Assembly: GCA_021323655.1 (NCBI GenBank)
Contig: JAJPKO010000062.1
Coordinates: forward strand, 46,843-110,842
DNA from: Acidobacteriaceae bacterium
GTDB lineage: Bacteria > Acidobacteriota > Terriglobia > Terriglobales > Acidobacteriaceae
Length of the DNA stretch: 64,000 nt
Direction: 5' to 3'
A program made the position numbers and the translations under genes. Under the pieces are notes generated by a model. It searched no databases and was not told the DNA's origin. It worked only from the letters and a program-made list of their open reading frames with translations. This document shows, piece by piece, positions 9,043 through 17,841 of this stretch (positions are counted from its first letter, which is position 1; each line of letters starts with the position of its first letter).

Positions 9043-10440
9043 ATGCATCGTTGTCGCAGCATAAAAGTTCTTTTGGCAGGCATACTGCTGGCGGGTGGCT
9101 TCATGTCAGCCATGGCACAGACACCCTCCTCTGATCAGGTAGCAAAACTCCAGGCGCAGATCGCCGCGGCGCAGTCCGGCGCGGACAACTCCTGGATGCT
9201 TATCAGCTCGGCGCTCGTTCTCATGATGACCGGCCCTGGCCTGGCGCTTTTCTACGGCGGTCTGGTGCGGAAGAAAAATGTCCTCGGCACCATGATGCAG
9301 AGCTTCGCCATGATGGCCATCGTGACCGTGCTCTGGGCCTTCCTCACCTACAGCCTCACCTTTGATTCCGGCACAAGCTTCATCGGCGGCCTCCACCATA
9401 TCTTCCTCAAAGGCGTCGGCCTCAATCCTGATCCCGACTACTCGGCCACCATCCCGCTCCAGACCTACATGATCTATCAGTTGATGTTCGCCATCATCAC
9501 CCCGGCGCTCATCACCGGAGCATTCGCCGAACGCATGAAGTTCAGTGCCATGGCGCTCTTCCTCACGCTCTGGTCCATCTTTGTTTACTCGCCCATGGCG
9601 CACATGGTCTGGGGCAAGGGCGGCCTGCTCAACGCCTCTCTCGGTGGAAGGTTCCCAACCCTCGACTTCGCTGGCGGCACCGTTGTCCACGTCACCTCCG
9701 GCGTATCCGCCCTCGTATGCGCACTGTATCTCGGCAAGCGCCTCGGATACCCGCGCGAAGCCACTCCCCCGCACTCGGTCGTCCTCAGCTTTATTGGTGC
9801 CTGCCTGCTGTGGGTGGGCTGGTTTGGATTCAACGCTGGCAGCGCCCTCAACTCCGGGACCCTGGCCACCAGCGCCTTCGTCAATACCCACTTCGGCGCG
9901 GCCGCCGCGGCCCTCGGCTGGATGGCCGCCGAATGGATCCGCAACGGTAAGCCCAGCGCCCTCGGCGGCATCTCCGGAGCAGTCGCCGGACTCGTCGCCA
10001 TCACACCAGCCGCTGGCTTTGTAAAGCCCATGTCAGCACTCGTCATCGGACTCGCCGCCGGGATCTTCTGCTACTTCATGGTCTTCAAGGTAAAGAACCG
10101 GTTCGGCTACGACGACTCGCTCGACGCCTTCGGCGTGCACGGCGCTGGCGGCACCCTTGGCGCCATCCTCACCGGGTTCTTTGCCTCCAGCGCCATCAAT
10201 CCCATCTTTAAGGATGCAAACGGCAACACGCTTCCCTCCGGCGCCGTGGATGGCAACTGGCACCAGGTGCTGAATCAGCTCGTCGGCGTCGCCATCGCCT
10301 GGGTCATCTCCATCATCGGCACATTGGTTCTGCTCAGGTTTGTAGACCTGGTGGTCGGCCTGCGTGTGCCCCGCGAGCATGAGGTCGAAGGCCTCGACCT
10401 GACGCAGCATGGCGAAGAAGGCTACGATTTTGCATCGTGA
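9043..10440 (+). CDS. amtB: ammonium transporter (Amt family)
   Basis: 465 aa. A signal-peptide-like segment (MHRCRSIKVLLAGILLAGGFMSAMA) precedes an 11-helix Amt domain. Diagnostic stretches: LMMTGPGLALFYGGLVRKKN near residue 65, DFAGGTVVHVTSGVSALVCA with the first pore histidine, WVGWFGFNAGSAL, and DDSLDAFGVHGAGGTLGAILTG with the second pore histidine. It conducts ammonia across the inner membrane and binds trimeric PII from the cytosol. The PII gene follows after 51 bases and glnD after it, so sensing, gating and modification are encoded together. No convincing sigma-54 promoter was seen in the 244-base upstream gap. Confidence 0.96.
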   Translation: MHRCRSIKVLLAGILLAGGFMSAMAQTPSSDQVAKLQAQIAAAQSGADNSWMLISSALVLMMTGPGLALFYGGLVRKKNVLGTMMQSFAMMAIVTVLWAFLTYSLTFDSGTSFIGGLHHIFLKGVGLNPDPDYSATIPLQTYMIYQLMFAIITPALITGAFAERMKFSAMALFLTLWSIFVYSPMAHMVWGKGGLLNASLGGRFPTLDFAGGTVVHVTSGVSALVCALYLGKRLGYPREATPPHSVVLSFIGACLLWVGWFGFNAGSALNSGTLATSAFVNTHFGAAAAALGWMAAEWIRNGKPSALGGISGAVAGLVAITPAAGFVKPMSALVIGLAAGIFCYFMVFKVKNRFGYDDSLDAFGVHGAGGTLGAILTGFFASSAINPIFKDANGNTLPSGAVDGNWHQVLNQLVGVAIAWVISIIGTLVLLRFVDLVVGLRVPREHEVEGLDLTQHGEEGYDFAS

Positions 10441-10491
10441 ATCGTAGAATAATTAGAACCTGTTACCCTGTAACCTCTGAGACGACACATT

Positions 10492-10830
10492 ATGCAGAAG
10501 ATCGAAGCGGTCATTCAACCGTCAAAACTGGATGCAGTCAAAGATGCCCTCGTGGAAGTAGGCATCGAAGGCATGACGATTCTTGAGGCCCGCGGACATG
10601 GCCGCCAGAAGGGCCACACCGAGTTCTACCGCGGACGCGAGTATACGGTGGACCTCCTGCCCAAAATCAAGCTGGAAACCGTAGTGCCGGACGAGCTGGT
10701 CGAAAAGGCCATCCAGGCCATCCTCTCGGCTGCCCGTAGCGGCAAAATCGGCGATGGCAAAATTTTTGTCTCCAAAATTGACGAGGCTGTCCGCATCCGC
10801 AACGATGAACGCGGGCCTTCGGCACTGTGA
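10492..10830 (+). CDS. glnK: nitrogen regulatory PII protein
   Basis: 112 aa, the standard PII length. Starts MQKIEAVIQPSKLDAVKDAL; T-loop GHTEFYRGREYTVDLLPK contains the tyrosine that GlnD uridylylates (the Y in REYTVD); the C-terminal signature GKIGDGKIFV forms part of the ATP/2-oxoglutarate site. PII senses energy and carbon/nitrogen balance and blocks AmtB when nitrogen is plentiful. Co-directional with amtB (51 bp gap) and glnD (114 bp gap that holds an inverted repeat). Called glnK because of the amtB linkage; glnB would be equally valid. Confidence 0.95.
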   Translation: MQKIEAVIQPSKLDAVKDALVEVGIEGMTILEARGHGRQKGHTEFYRGREYTVDLLPKIKLETVVPDELVEKAIQAILSAARSGKIGDGKIFVSKIDEAVRIRNDERGPSAL

Positions 10831-10844
10831 TCAGTTAAAGTAAT

Positions 10845-10916
10845 TGTCATTCTGAGCGAGCGAAGAATCGGCCCAGGATTCGCGGATTCTTCCTCCTTCC
10901 GGCGACCAGAATGACA
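10845..10916. repeat. imperfect inverted repeat between glnK and glnD
   Basis: TGTCATTCTG at 10845-10854 pairs with CAGAATGACA at 10907-10916, and GAAGAATC (10862-10869) with GATTCTTC (10885-10892). The element fills most of the gap between the two genes. It resembles the TGTCATTCTGAGCGA elements scattered through many Acidobacteria and other genomes (recall, not searched). It could act as a partial terminator or an mRNA stabiliser that lowers glnD expression relative to glnK. Confidence 0.65.
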
Positions 10917-10944
10917 GACTCACCGCACCTGTATCGAAGACCGC

Positions 10945-13545
10945 ATGACGCCTGAGCTTACATCCCTCCCGCGCATACGGGACGCTTACCAGAACGACAT
11001 CGCAGACCTGCGCCAGACCTTCGAGCGCACCGGAGATGGCTCCGCCGCCATCCGCCGCCGCTCCACCCTCGTAGACAAGGTGCTGCGCCAGCTATGGACC
11101 GAGCTGGTCGCCGCTCACACCGGCCCCTTCAACATCACGCTCATCGCCACCGGTGGCTTCGGCCGCCGGGAGCTGTTTCCCTACTCCGACGTGGACGTCC
11201 TCTTCCTCTGCGGCAATGACAGCGTGGAGCGCGATTTCCATCAGGTCATCCGCGCCTGCATTCAGGCCATGTGGGACGCCGGCCTCCGCGCCAGCCCTTC
11301 CATCCGTACCTGGAAGGAATGCGACCGCGTAGATGCCGACAATCTTGAGTTCCTCGTCTCCCTGCTCGACCGCCGCTATCTCTGCGGGGACTACTCCCTT
11401 TATCGCCGCTTTGAGAATGACCTGCTCCCTTCGCTCGTCCTGCGCGAATGGAACACCATCGTCCAGAACCTCGCCGAGCTCGCCCGCGCCCGCCACGCCA
11501 AGTACGGCAATACCATCTTTCATCTCGAACCCAATATCAAGGAGTGCCCCGGCGGCCTGCGCGATTACCATTTCGCCCAGTGGCTCACTCTCCTGTTCTC
11601 ACTCCAGGAAACAAAGACCTGGCCCAGGCCCAGCGGCAATTCCTTCTTCACCGTCCACAACGATCTCGAATCGGCCTTCGATTTTCTCGCCGCCACGCGA
11701 TGCTTCCTGCACTACCGTAGCGGACGCGACAACAACACACTTGACTGGCACGCGCAGGACGAGGCCGCCGCGCAAAGCATTGGCCTTGAAACACGCGGCA
11801 GCGCCGATCCCGCCTACTGGATGCGCACCTACTACCGCAACGCGCGCACCATCCTCCGCCGCGCCTCCCTGCTCATGGACGATGTCCCGCCACCGCGCCG
11901 CTCGTTCTACAAGCAGTTCCGCCGCCGCCGCACCCCCATCGCAGGCACTGACTTCGTCCTCGAACAGGGCCGCCTCGATCTCGAAAGCACGGCCGCTATC
12001 AATGATGTCGAAGTCGTTCTGCGCATCTTTGGCCTGATCGCCAAACACGGCTACAAGCTCAGCCAGTCCGCCGAAGACCGCATCGCCGAGGCCCTGCCCG
12101 TCCTGGCCGTGCAGATGCCCGAAGGCCCCTTCCTCTGGAACTGCCTGCGCGAAGTCCTGCTGGGGCCGCACGCCGCCCACGCCCTGCGCACCATGCATGC
12201 CCTCGGCCTGCTGGAACTGGTCATCCCCGAATTTCATGGCATTGACGCGCTCGTCATCCGTGACTCCTACCATCGCTATACCGTCGACGAACACACCTTC
12301 CTGGTCATCGACAACGTGCACGCTCTGCGCCAGCCCGCGCACGACTGGGAAAAACGCTTTGCCACACTTCTGCCGGAGATCGAACGGCTCGACCTCTTCC
12401 TGCTCGCCATTCTCATGCACGACACCGGCAAGGCCCGCCGTACCGGCGACCACACCATCGAGAGCGTCGAGCTGTGCGAAAGCCTCTTTGCCCGCCTGGA
12501 ATTTGAACCCGAAGAACGCGAAACCATCCGCAAGCTCATTCGCAGCCATCTCGATATGTCCGCCGCACTGCGCCGCGACATCTTCAATCCGCAGAGCATT
12601 CGCGCCTTCGGAGAAAAAGTGAACAGCCAGCAGCAGCTCAGAATGCTCACGCTCCTCACCTACGCCGATATCAAGTCCGTCGCGCCCGGGGCCCTCACGC
12701 CCTGGAAGGCCGAAAACCTCTGGCAACTCTACATCGCCACGTCCAACTTCCTTGACCGCAGCGTGGACGAAGAACGCTACCACGTCGAAAGCGACACCGG
12801 CACACTCAACCGCATCCTCGCTCTCGTCCCGGACCGCAGCGAAGAACTGAAAACATTCCTCGAAGGTATCCCGCAGCGATATCTCCAGACGCATCTTCCT
12901 GACCAGATACGCAGCCACTTCCGCATGGCCCTGAATCTGGCAGCAGAACCCGTGCAGCTGGCCTTCCGGCCATTGCGCCAGCTGCACGAAGTCACGCTCA
13001 TCACCCAGGACCGCCCCATGCTCTTTGCCGAAATGGCCGGAGTGCTCTCTGCCTGGGGCATGAACATCGTCAAGGCCGACGCATTTTCCAACAGCGCTGG
13101 CACCATTGTTGACACCTTCCAGTTCACCGATTCATTCCAAACCCTCGAGCTCAATCCCACTGAAGTGGACCGCTTCCTTAAAAGCATCCGCGATGTCATC
13201 TCGCACCAGGTGCCGCTCGAAACGCTCCTGCGCGCCCGCAGCCACGCCAACCGGCACCATCAGGCCAAAGTCAAAGTAGAAACCCGGCTCTCCTTTGACA
13301 ATGAAGCGTCCTCACACAGCACCCTGCTCCAGGTCGTCGCGCAGGACGTCCCAGGCCTCCTCCGCGAGCTGGCCAGGTCCTTCGCAGAACACCAGTGCAA
13401 TATTGAAGTCGCTTTGATTGACACCGAAGGCGAAGTGGCAATTGACGTCTTCTATCTCACCTCACAGGGAAGCAAGCTCGCCGGGCCACAGCAGAAAGAA
13501 CTCGCCGCCACCATCGAAAAAGCAATCGCAGAACTCCGCCGCTAG
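10945..13545 (+). CDS. glnD: bifunctional PII uridylyltransferase / uridylyl-removing enzyme
   Basis: 866 aa, usual size for GlnD. Domain order: nucleotidyltransferase with GGFGRRELFPYSDVDVLFL at residues 70-88 (the G-G-x-G-R-x-E-L and D-x-D metal site); a GlnD PII-uridylyltransferase helical domain with NIKECPGGLRDYHFAQW; an HD phosphohydrolase domain with LMHDTGKA near residue 490; and two C-terminal ACT domains starting near 680 (TLITQDRPMLFAEMAGVL) and 790 (VVAQDVPGLLRELA). It attaches UMP to PII when nitrogen is low and removes it when glutamine is high. Linkage directly behind amtB-glnK is less common than in proteobacteria, where glnD lies elsewhere. Confidence 0.96.
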   Translation: MTPELTSLPRIRDAYQNDIADLRQTFERTGDGSAAIRRRSTLVDKVLRQLWTELVAAHTGPFNITLIATGGFGRRELFPYSDVDVLFLCGNDSVERDFHQVIRACIQAMWDAGLRASPSIRTWKECDRVDADNLEFLVSLLDRRYLCGDYSLYRRFENDLLPSLVLREWNTIVQNLAELARARHAKYGNTIFHLEPNIKECPGGLRDYHFAQWLTLLFSLQETKTWPRPSGNSFFTVHNDLESAFDFLAATRCFLHYRSGRDNNTLDWHAQDEAAAQSIGLETRGSADPAYWMRTYYRNARTILRRASLLMDDVPPPRRSFYKQFRRRRTPIAGTDFVLEQGRLDLESTAAINDVEVVLRIFGLIAKHGYKLSQSAEDRIAEALPVLAVQMPEGPFLWNCLREVLLGPHAAHALRTMHALGLLELVIPEFHGIDALVIRDSYHRYTVDEHTFLVIDNVHALRQPAHDWEKRFATLLPEIERLDLFLLAILMHDTGKARRTGDHTIESVELCESLFARLEFEPEERETIRKLIRSHLDMSAALRRDIFNPQSIRAFGEKVNSQQQLRMLTLLTYADIKSVAPGALTPWKAENLWQLYIATSNFLDRSVDEERYHVESDTGTLNRILALVPDRSEELKTFLEGIPQRYLQTHLPDQIRSHFRMALNLAAEPVQLAFRPLRQLHEVTLITQDRPMLFAEMAGVLSAWGMNIVKADAFSNSAGTIVDTFQFTDSFQTLELNPTEVDRFLKSIRDVISHQVPLETLLRARSHANRHHQAKVKVETRLSFDNEASSHSTLLQVVAQDVPGLLRELARSFAEHQCNIEVALIDTEGEVAIDVFYLTSQGSKLAGPQQKELAATIEKAIAELRR

Positions 13546-13581
13546 ATCAGGGCTTTCGAAACTCGCAAAAAGACAGGGTAC

Positions 13582-14115
13582 CTACGACAGCGCCCTCCCC
13601 GACTTCAGCGCCACCGACCGCCTCACCTCGGTATTGCGCGCAGCATCATGCTCAATCAGGTCTCCAGTCAGGACGTAGTAGCCGTCTTCCTCGCGGGTCT
13701 TCCCCGCGCCGCGCAGAATCGTTCCTGTAAACGAGTACCAGACGCCATGCACCTGCCGTGTCGTAAAGCTGATTTGCTGGCCATGGAGCGAGGTCTGATC
13801 AAAGAAAAAGGTCAGCGGAGTCCCCTGGTCGCTGTCCCCATCTCCCTGACGGGAGATGTATCCACTCAGTTCGCCAAACTGTAAAGTGATCTCGATAAAT
13901 TCGCCGGGCTTGCCCAGCATGTATTCGCCAGACGCGTCTTCCGGAATCAGGGAATCGCCCGGGTTCGGTTTCACTACGATGGGGTGGTCGGTGGTACTCG
14001 GGTCTCCGCGATGATGTAACTTCGGTGCATTCGCAGTCTGGGCCGGGACGCTCCCCAGACAGAGCGCGAGCAGACCGCACAGGCCAAGGTGGTGGACTGC
14101 ATGGGTACCCGGCAT
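13582..14115 (-). CDS. secreted protein of unknown function
   Basis: 177 aa from ATG 14115. The reading frame stays open a further 146 codons upstream, but that part is an antisense/shifted shadow of the M28 peptidase gene. From 14115 it starts MPGTHAVHHLGLCGLLALCLGSVPAQT, a signal peptide. The mature part (SGEYMLGKPGEFIEITLQFGELSGYIS, FFFDQTSLHGQQISFTTRQVHGVWYSF) is beta-rich with no motif I recognise. It follows the M28 peptidase gene with a 76-base gap and is probably in the same transcript. The start codon sits inside a small palindrome, which could limit its translation. Confidence 0.7.
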   Translation of the reverse strand: MPGTHAVHHLGLCGLLALCLGSVPAQTANAPKLHHRGDPSTTDHPIVVKPNPGDSLIPEDASGEYMLGKPGEFIEITLQFGELSGYISRQGDGDSDQGTPLTFFFDQTSLHGQQISFTTRQVHGVWYSFTGTILRGAGKTREEDGYYVLTGDLIEHDAARNTEVRRSVALKSGRALS

Positions 14116-14184
14116 CTTAAAGAGATGTCGAACTGCTCGAATCACGGGTGCCCCACATCCTGAAGAGATGTGGGACTGCTCGAA
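14110..14184. repeat. two direct copies of a short palindromic element
   Basis: Copy A 14110-14130 (CGGCATCT-taaag-AGATGTCG, one G-T pair) and copy B 14152-14174 (CCCACATC-7-GATGTGGG). Each is followed by AACTGCTCGAA or GACTGCTCGAA, so the repeat unit is longer than the palindrome. The TCTCTTCAGGA loop is shared with palindromes at 38991 and 54038. Copy A overlaps the start codon of the small secreted protein; copy B follows the stop of the M28 peptidase. Confidence 0.7.
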
Positions 14185-14191
14185 CACCAAG

Positions 14192-15859
14192 TTATTGCCC
14201 TTTCTTCCTGGCAGCTGCAAACTCATCTCCCGGCTGCCAGCCAATCTCTTCAGGAAGCGACAGCGCCTCCCATCCAAGAATGGCCCCGAACTGCGCCATC
14301 TTGGCATCACCCCGAAAGTCCATCTCCGGCCTGTATTCATCCGAAGGCTGATGATAGCGGTGCTCAACAAAGTCTTCCATCTGCTGCTTGCCCCACTCCG
14401 GCGTGTGGCCCTCAAACAGCGTTCCCTGGTCAATTGAAAAGGCAGGAATACCAACGCGCGCCAGGCTGAAGTGGTCAGAACGGTAATACGTCCCTGCCTG
14501 CGGAAACTGGTCCGGCTCAAGCGTAATGTGAAATGCCTTCGCCGTCTTCTCAATCTCAGGATAAAAGGTGGTCCGGTCCGCGCCCCCCAGCTCAGCCGAC
14601 GTAGGAACCCCGATCGGATTCAGCATGTCGTAATTCAGGTCGAGAGTAATCTGCGATGCGGGGACCGGCGGATGCATCCCAAGCCACTGCGAGCCAAGCA
14701 GCCCCTGTTCCTCCGCAGTCACAGAAGCAAAGTAGACGCTATGCGGCGGCTTTGTCTCTGAGAAGGCACGCGCCAGCTCCAGCAAAATGCCGCAGCCAGT
14801 GCCGTTGTCTGCCGCGCCGTTGTAAATATTGTCGCCCTTCTTGCTCGGATCCATACCGAGATGATCATAATGCGCCGTGTAGAGGACGGCCTGCCCCGTT
14901 TGCGCGCCGGGAACTTCGCCAATCACGTTCGCAGACTCATAGCGACGCACTTTACTGGCCACGTGCGCCTTGAATCGGATCGGCAGCTCCACCGCGTGGA
15001 AACCGCGCTGCCCTGCTTTGGCAATTTCGTCATCTACATTGCCCAGTCCCGCAGCGGTAAAGAGCTTCTGCGCCACGTCGTGCTGGATCCACGCAGCGGC
15101 CTTGAGCGTCGCCGAAGGATCGCCCTGCAGGTACGATTTCTCAATCGCCTGCGAATCGCGCACCACCTGCCATCCATAACTGGCGAGGTCCGTACGATGA
15201 ATGATAAGCACGCCCACAGCGCCCAGACGCGAGGCCTCTTCATACTTGTAGGTCCAGCGGCCGTAATACGTAAGCGCCTTGCCCTTGAAGAAGCTCTCAT
15301 CCTTCGAAGGCGGCTCATTCACAATCACCAGAAGCACCTTGCCCTTCACATCCACTCCGGCATAGTCGTTCCATTGGTATTCAGGAGCATCAATGCCATA
15401 GCCGGCAAAAACAATCGGTGCATCAATGTCAGCAGAGTCATTTCCAGTCTGGTCCTTCGCCACCCAGTCTTCGCTGTATTTAAGCGAGACAGGCTGGCCA
15501 TTCGCAGGTACGAACTCCGCCGTAGTCTGGTCTTCCACCGTGTGGACAGCATACAGCGGCACCTTCTGGAAGTAGGTGCCGTTGTCCCCCGCAGGCTTCA
15601 GCCCCTCAAGCGCAAACTGTGTCGCAATGTACTCGGCAGCGAGCTGGCCACCTCGCTGCCCCGGCCCGCGGCCTTCCAGCAGGTCGCTTGAAAGAAAGCG
15701 CACATGCGCGCGTATCTTTTCCGGATCAATGCTTTCAGCAGCTTTGCGTGCCATCTCCGGAACCCCCGGAACAGCCGGTACCGGCAACTGACAGAGCGCA
15801 GCCGCAGATGAGAGCAGCGCCATGGCGAAGACAGAAGAGAGGCGGAAGGAAAGGTTCAT
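14192..15859 (-). CDS. secreted M28 family zinc aminopeptidase with PA domain
   Basis: 555 aa with signal peptide (MNLSFRLSSVFAMALLSSAAA). An N-terminal HVRFLSSDLLEGRGPGQRGGQLAAEYI block typical of the family, a protease-associated insert around residues 150-270, then the co-catalytic zinc site: YTAHYDHLGMD (His), GAADNGTGCGILLELA (Asp), TAEEQGLLGS (Glu base and ligand), LNYDMLNPIG (Asp) and YYRSDHFSLARVGIP (His). These are the five expected ligands. It releases N-terminal amino acids from peptides in the periplasm or outside. It ends KKGQ, 76 bases before the following small secreted protein gene. Confidence 0.93.
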   Translation of the reverse strand: MNLSFRLSSVFAMALLSSAAALCQLPVPAVPGVPEMARKAAESIDPEKIRAHVRFLSSDLLEGRGPGQRGGQLAAEYIATQFALEGLKPAGDNGTYFQKVPLYAVHTVEDQTTAEFVPANGQPVSLKYSEDWVAKDQTGNDSADIDAPIVFAGYGIDAPEYQWNDYAGVDVKGKVLLVIVNEPPSKDESFFKGKALTYYGRWTYKYEEASRLGAVGVLIIHRTDLASYGWQVVRDSQAIEKSYLQGDPSATLKAAAWIQHDVAQKLFTAAGLGNVDDEIAKAGQRGFHAVELPIRFKAHVASKVRRYESANVIGEVPGAQTGQAVLYTAHYDHLGMDPSKKGDNIYNGAADNGTGCGILLELARAFSETKPPHSVYFASVTAEEQGLLGSQWLGMHPPVPASQITLDLNYDMLNPIGVPTSAELGGADRTTFYPEIEKTAKAFHITLEPDQFPQAGTYYRSDHFSLARVGIPAFSIDQGTLFEGHTPEWGKQQMEDFVEHRYHQPSDEYRPEMDFRGDAKMAQFGAILGWEALSLPEEIGWQPGDEFAAARKKGQ

Positions 15860-15874
15860 TCTTCTCCTTACTTT

Positions 15875-15935
15875 GAAGACCCTCTGAACAAGCCTGCTTT
15901 TTGGAGACGCCCTGAACAGGCCTTTTTTTGAAGGG
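15875..15935. repeat. imperfect tandem repeat in intergenic region
   Basis: Two degenerate units of about 28-30 bases, each with CCCT...GAACA(A/G)GCCT followed by a run of T (CTTTTTGG and TTTTTTTG). It lies just upstream of the M28 peptidase start, in a 200-base gap after mutY's end (the gap also holds GGCC-ACGGCTTT-GGCC at about 15935-15950). Read on the plus strand, the C-rich arms followed by T runs look like weak terminators, but no plus-strand gene ends here. Confidence 0.4.
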
Positions 15936-16060
15936 CCACGGCTTTGGCCGCTGAGGGATTACTTCCAGACCCTCAATCAGAGGACCCTCTCAAGCTGAAA
16001 GTTTAACAGTCACCAGGGTTGTGCTTCATTCCTGGGCGGGTGCCCCACGCCCCAATAACA

Positions 16061-17122
16061 TCATCTCTGCAATGGTCCACCAGAAACAGGCGGTTTGAAC
16101 ACCTGCAATCGCTTCAGCACTTTTCTTGCAAGCCCGGTGAGCGGAATCTCCGCCAGATCGTCCACTGAAATCCATTTGCGTCTGCCGCCTTCAGGCAACA
16201 GATGCACTTCATCCGCACGAAGACGAAAAATATCCACCGAATAGTTCGTCACCGTAATGGAATGGCTGATGGTGAACAGCAACCGCTCCGGGCCGGGCAG
16301 GGTGCCATCCAATTGCGGAAGCTCCCACATGCCTGCCATCAGGGACGCATCCTGCGCCCGCTGTTCCAGCAGCACCCGCTCACCCCGCCGTACCAAAGCA
16401 TGCCCCACGCGCTTCCGAACGCTCTCTTTACGCGGGGCCACCGGATGCTCCCCGCGCGTGTTGCACAGCTTCTGCACCGGGCAATGCAGGCACAGCGGAT
16501 TTCTGGGCAGGCAGACCGTCGCACCCAGCTCCATCATCGCCTGGTTGAAATCGCCCGGACGCATCGGATCCAGAAGCACCTGCGCCACCGCCTGAATACC
16601 ACTGTTCCGCGGCCGTACGCGAAGGACCACGCGCTCCACATTGCCGTCTACCACGGCCACCGGATCGCCAAAGGCGATACTGGCAATCGCAGCGGAGGTG
16701 TACGCGCCAATGCCGGGAAGCCTGCGCAGCCCAGCAGCAGTCCGCGGCAGATGGCCCTTAAGTTCGTTCGAGATGACCCGTGCGGCCCTGTGCATCATGC
16801 GTGCGCGGCGGTAGTAACCGAGCCCGCTCCATATGGCTAGCACCTCCGGCTCTTCCGCTTCGGCCAGCTTCTGCACCGTCGGAAACCGTGCCATAAACCT
16901 CGCATAGTGGTCCAGCACAGCATTCACGCGCGTCTGCTGAAGCATGATTTCCGACACCCAGATCGCATATGGATCGCGCATTCGCCGCCACGGAAGATCG
17001 CGTGCGTGCGCCTCATACCAGGCCAGAAGATTGTGGCGAAAATGCTTTATCTGCGCCGGGGTAAAGATTTCGCCGCTGCCCACATTCTGGATTGTAGCGG
17101 GAGCTGAAACCCAGGCGTTCAC
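16061..17122 (-). CDS. mutY: A/G-specific adenine DNA glycosylase
   Basis: 353 aa. Removes adenine mispaired with 8-oxoguanine. N-terminal endonuclease III-like domain with WVSEIMLQQTRV (catalytic Glu), helix-hairpin-helix LRRLPGIGAYTSAAI, GDPVAVVDGNVERV with catalytic Asp, and the iron-sulfur ligands C-x6-C-x2-C-x5-C in CLPRNPLCLHCPVQKLC. The C-terminal Nudix-like lesion-recognition domain starts about residue 235 (RVGHALVRRGERVLLEQRA). Its start overlaps the stop of the phosphatidyltransferase gene by four bases (ATGA), so the two are translationally coupled. Confidence 0.96.
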   Translation of the reverse strand: MNAWVSAPATIQNVGSGEIFTPAQIKHFRHNLLAWYEAHARDLPWRRMRDPYAIWVSEIMLQQTRVNAVLDHYARFMARFPTVQKLAEAEEPEVLAIWSGLGYYRRARMMHRAARVISNELKGHLPRTAAGLRRLPGIGAYTSAAIASIAFGDPVAVVDGNVERVVLRVRPRNSGIQAVAQVLLDPMRPGDFNQAMMELGATVCLPRNPLCLHCPVQKLCNTRGEHPVAPRKESVRKRVGHALVRRGERVLLEQRAQDASLMAGMWELPQLDGTLPGPERLLFTISHSITVTNYSVDIFRLRADEVHLLPEGGRRKWISVDDLAEIPLTGLARKVLKRLQVFKPPVSGGPLQR

Positions 17123-17835
17123 ACCTGCGAGGCATTCGGTGCGGAGCTGAGGTCCGCCGGAGCATCCGCCTGCCCCTTCAGCGCGATCGGGCTGGTATCG
17201 CTCACAGGGCCCAAGTCCTTGGTCATCTGGTAGGTGAAGCGAATGCGGTGAATCACCGTAATGGTGGAAAGCACAGCCAGCACCCAGAGTACAGGCGCCA
17301 TCACGCCCCAGCGGTTAAACAGCGCGCCCAGAATAATCAGCACGATGCGCTCCGGCCGCTCCATAAAGCCGACCTTGCACTGGCCAATCAGCGCCTCAGC
17401 GCGCGCCCGTGTATAGCTCACCATCAGCGATGTGACCATCACAAACGCCGCCAGCACAACGTAGAAAAAGCGGTTGCCGCGCGCATAAAACACCAGCAGC
17501 CCGAAGAAAAGCACCACGTCCGAATAGCGGTCAATCACGGAATCAAAAAAAGCTCCGAAGACCGTCACCTGGTCGGTCTGGCGCGCCACCCGCCCGTCCA
17601 CCATGTCAAAGATGCCGGCGCCAATAATCACCAGCCCCGCATACAGGAACATGCGCACATAGTTGTGCTCATTGGCGTAGCCAAAGAGGATCGCCGCAAT
17701 CGTGTTGATGATCAGTCCAATAAAGGTCAGGACATTGGGTGAAATGCGGGTCAGCGCAAGGCCATTCACAATGGCCTGCAGCAACACCCCACAGGCGCGC
17801 CCAAAGGCGCTCGTCCAGCTTTTATTGGAGGCCAT
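17119..17835 (-). CDS. CDP-alcohol phosphatidyltransferase family membrane protein
   Basis: 238 aa, about six membrane helices. The family signature D-G-x2-A-R-x8-G-x3-D-x3-D is exact in DGRVARQTDQVTVFGAFFDSVID, which coordinates the CDP-alcohol and metal at the membrane face. Such enzymes make phosphatidylglycerophosphate, phosphatidylinositol phosphate or related lipids. Without comparison the acceptor alcohol cannot be named. Lies between greA (6-base gap upstream) and mutY (4-base overlap downstream) in one minus-strand operon. Confidence 0.92.
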   Translation of the reverse strand: MASNKSWTSAFGRACGVLLQAIVNGLALTRISPNVLTFIGLIINTIAAILFGYANEHNYVRMFLYAGLVIIGAGIFDMVDGRVARQTDQVTVFGAFFDSVIDRYSDVVLFFGLLVFYARGNRFFYVVLAAFVMVTSLMVSYTRARAEALIGQCKVGFMERPERIVLIILGALFNRWGVMAPVLWVLAVLSTITVIHRIRFTYQMTKDLGPVSDTSPIALKGQADAPADLSSAPNASQV

Positions 17836-17841
17836 GACACC

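Noticed and set aside
11599..12987. 462-codon minus-strand frame inside glnD
   Set aside because: Mirror of glnD codon periodicity in G+C-rich DNA; GlnD motifs are unambiguous on the plus strand.
14116..14553. N-terminal extension of the small secreted protein
   Set aside because: The extra 146 codons are Arg-rich and overlap the end of the M28 peptidase gene; a signal peptide starts cleanly at 14115.
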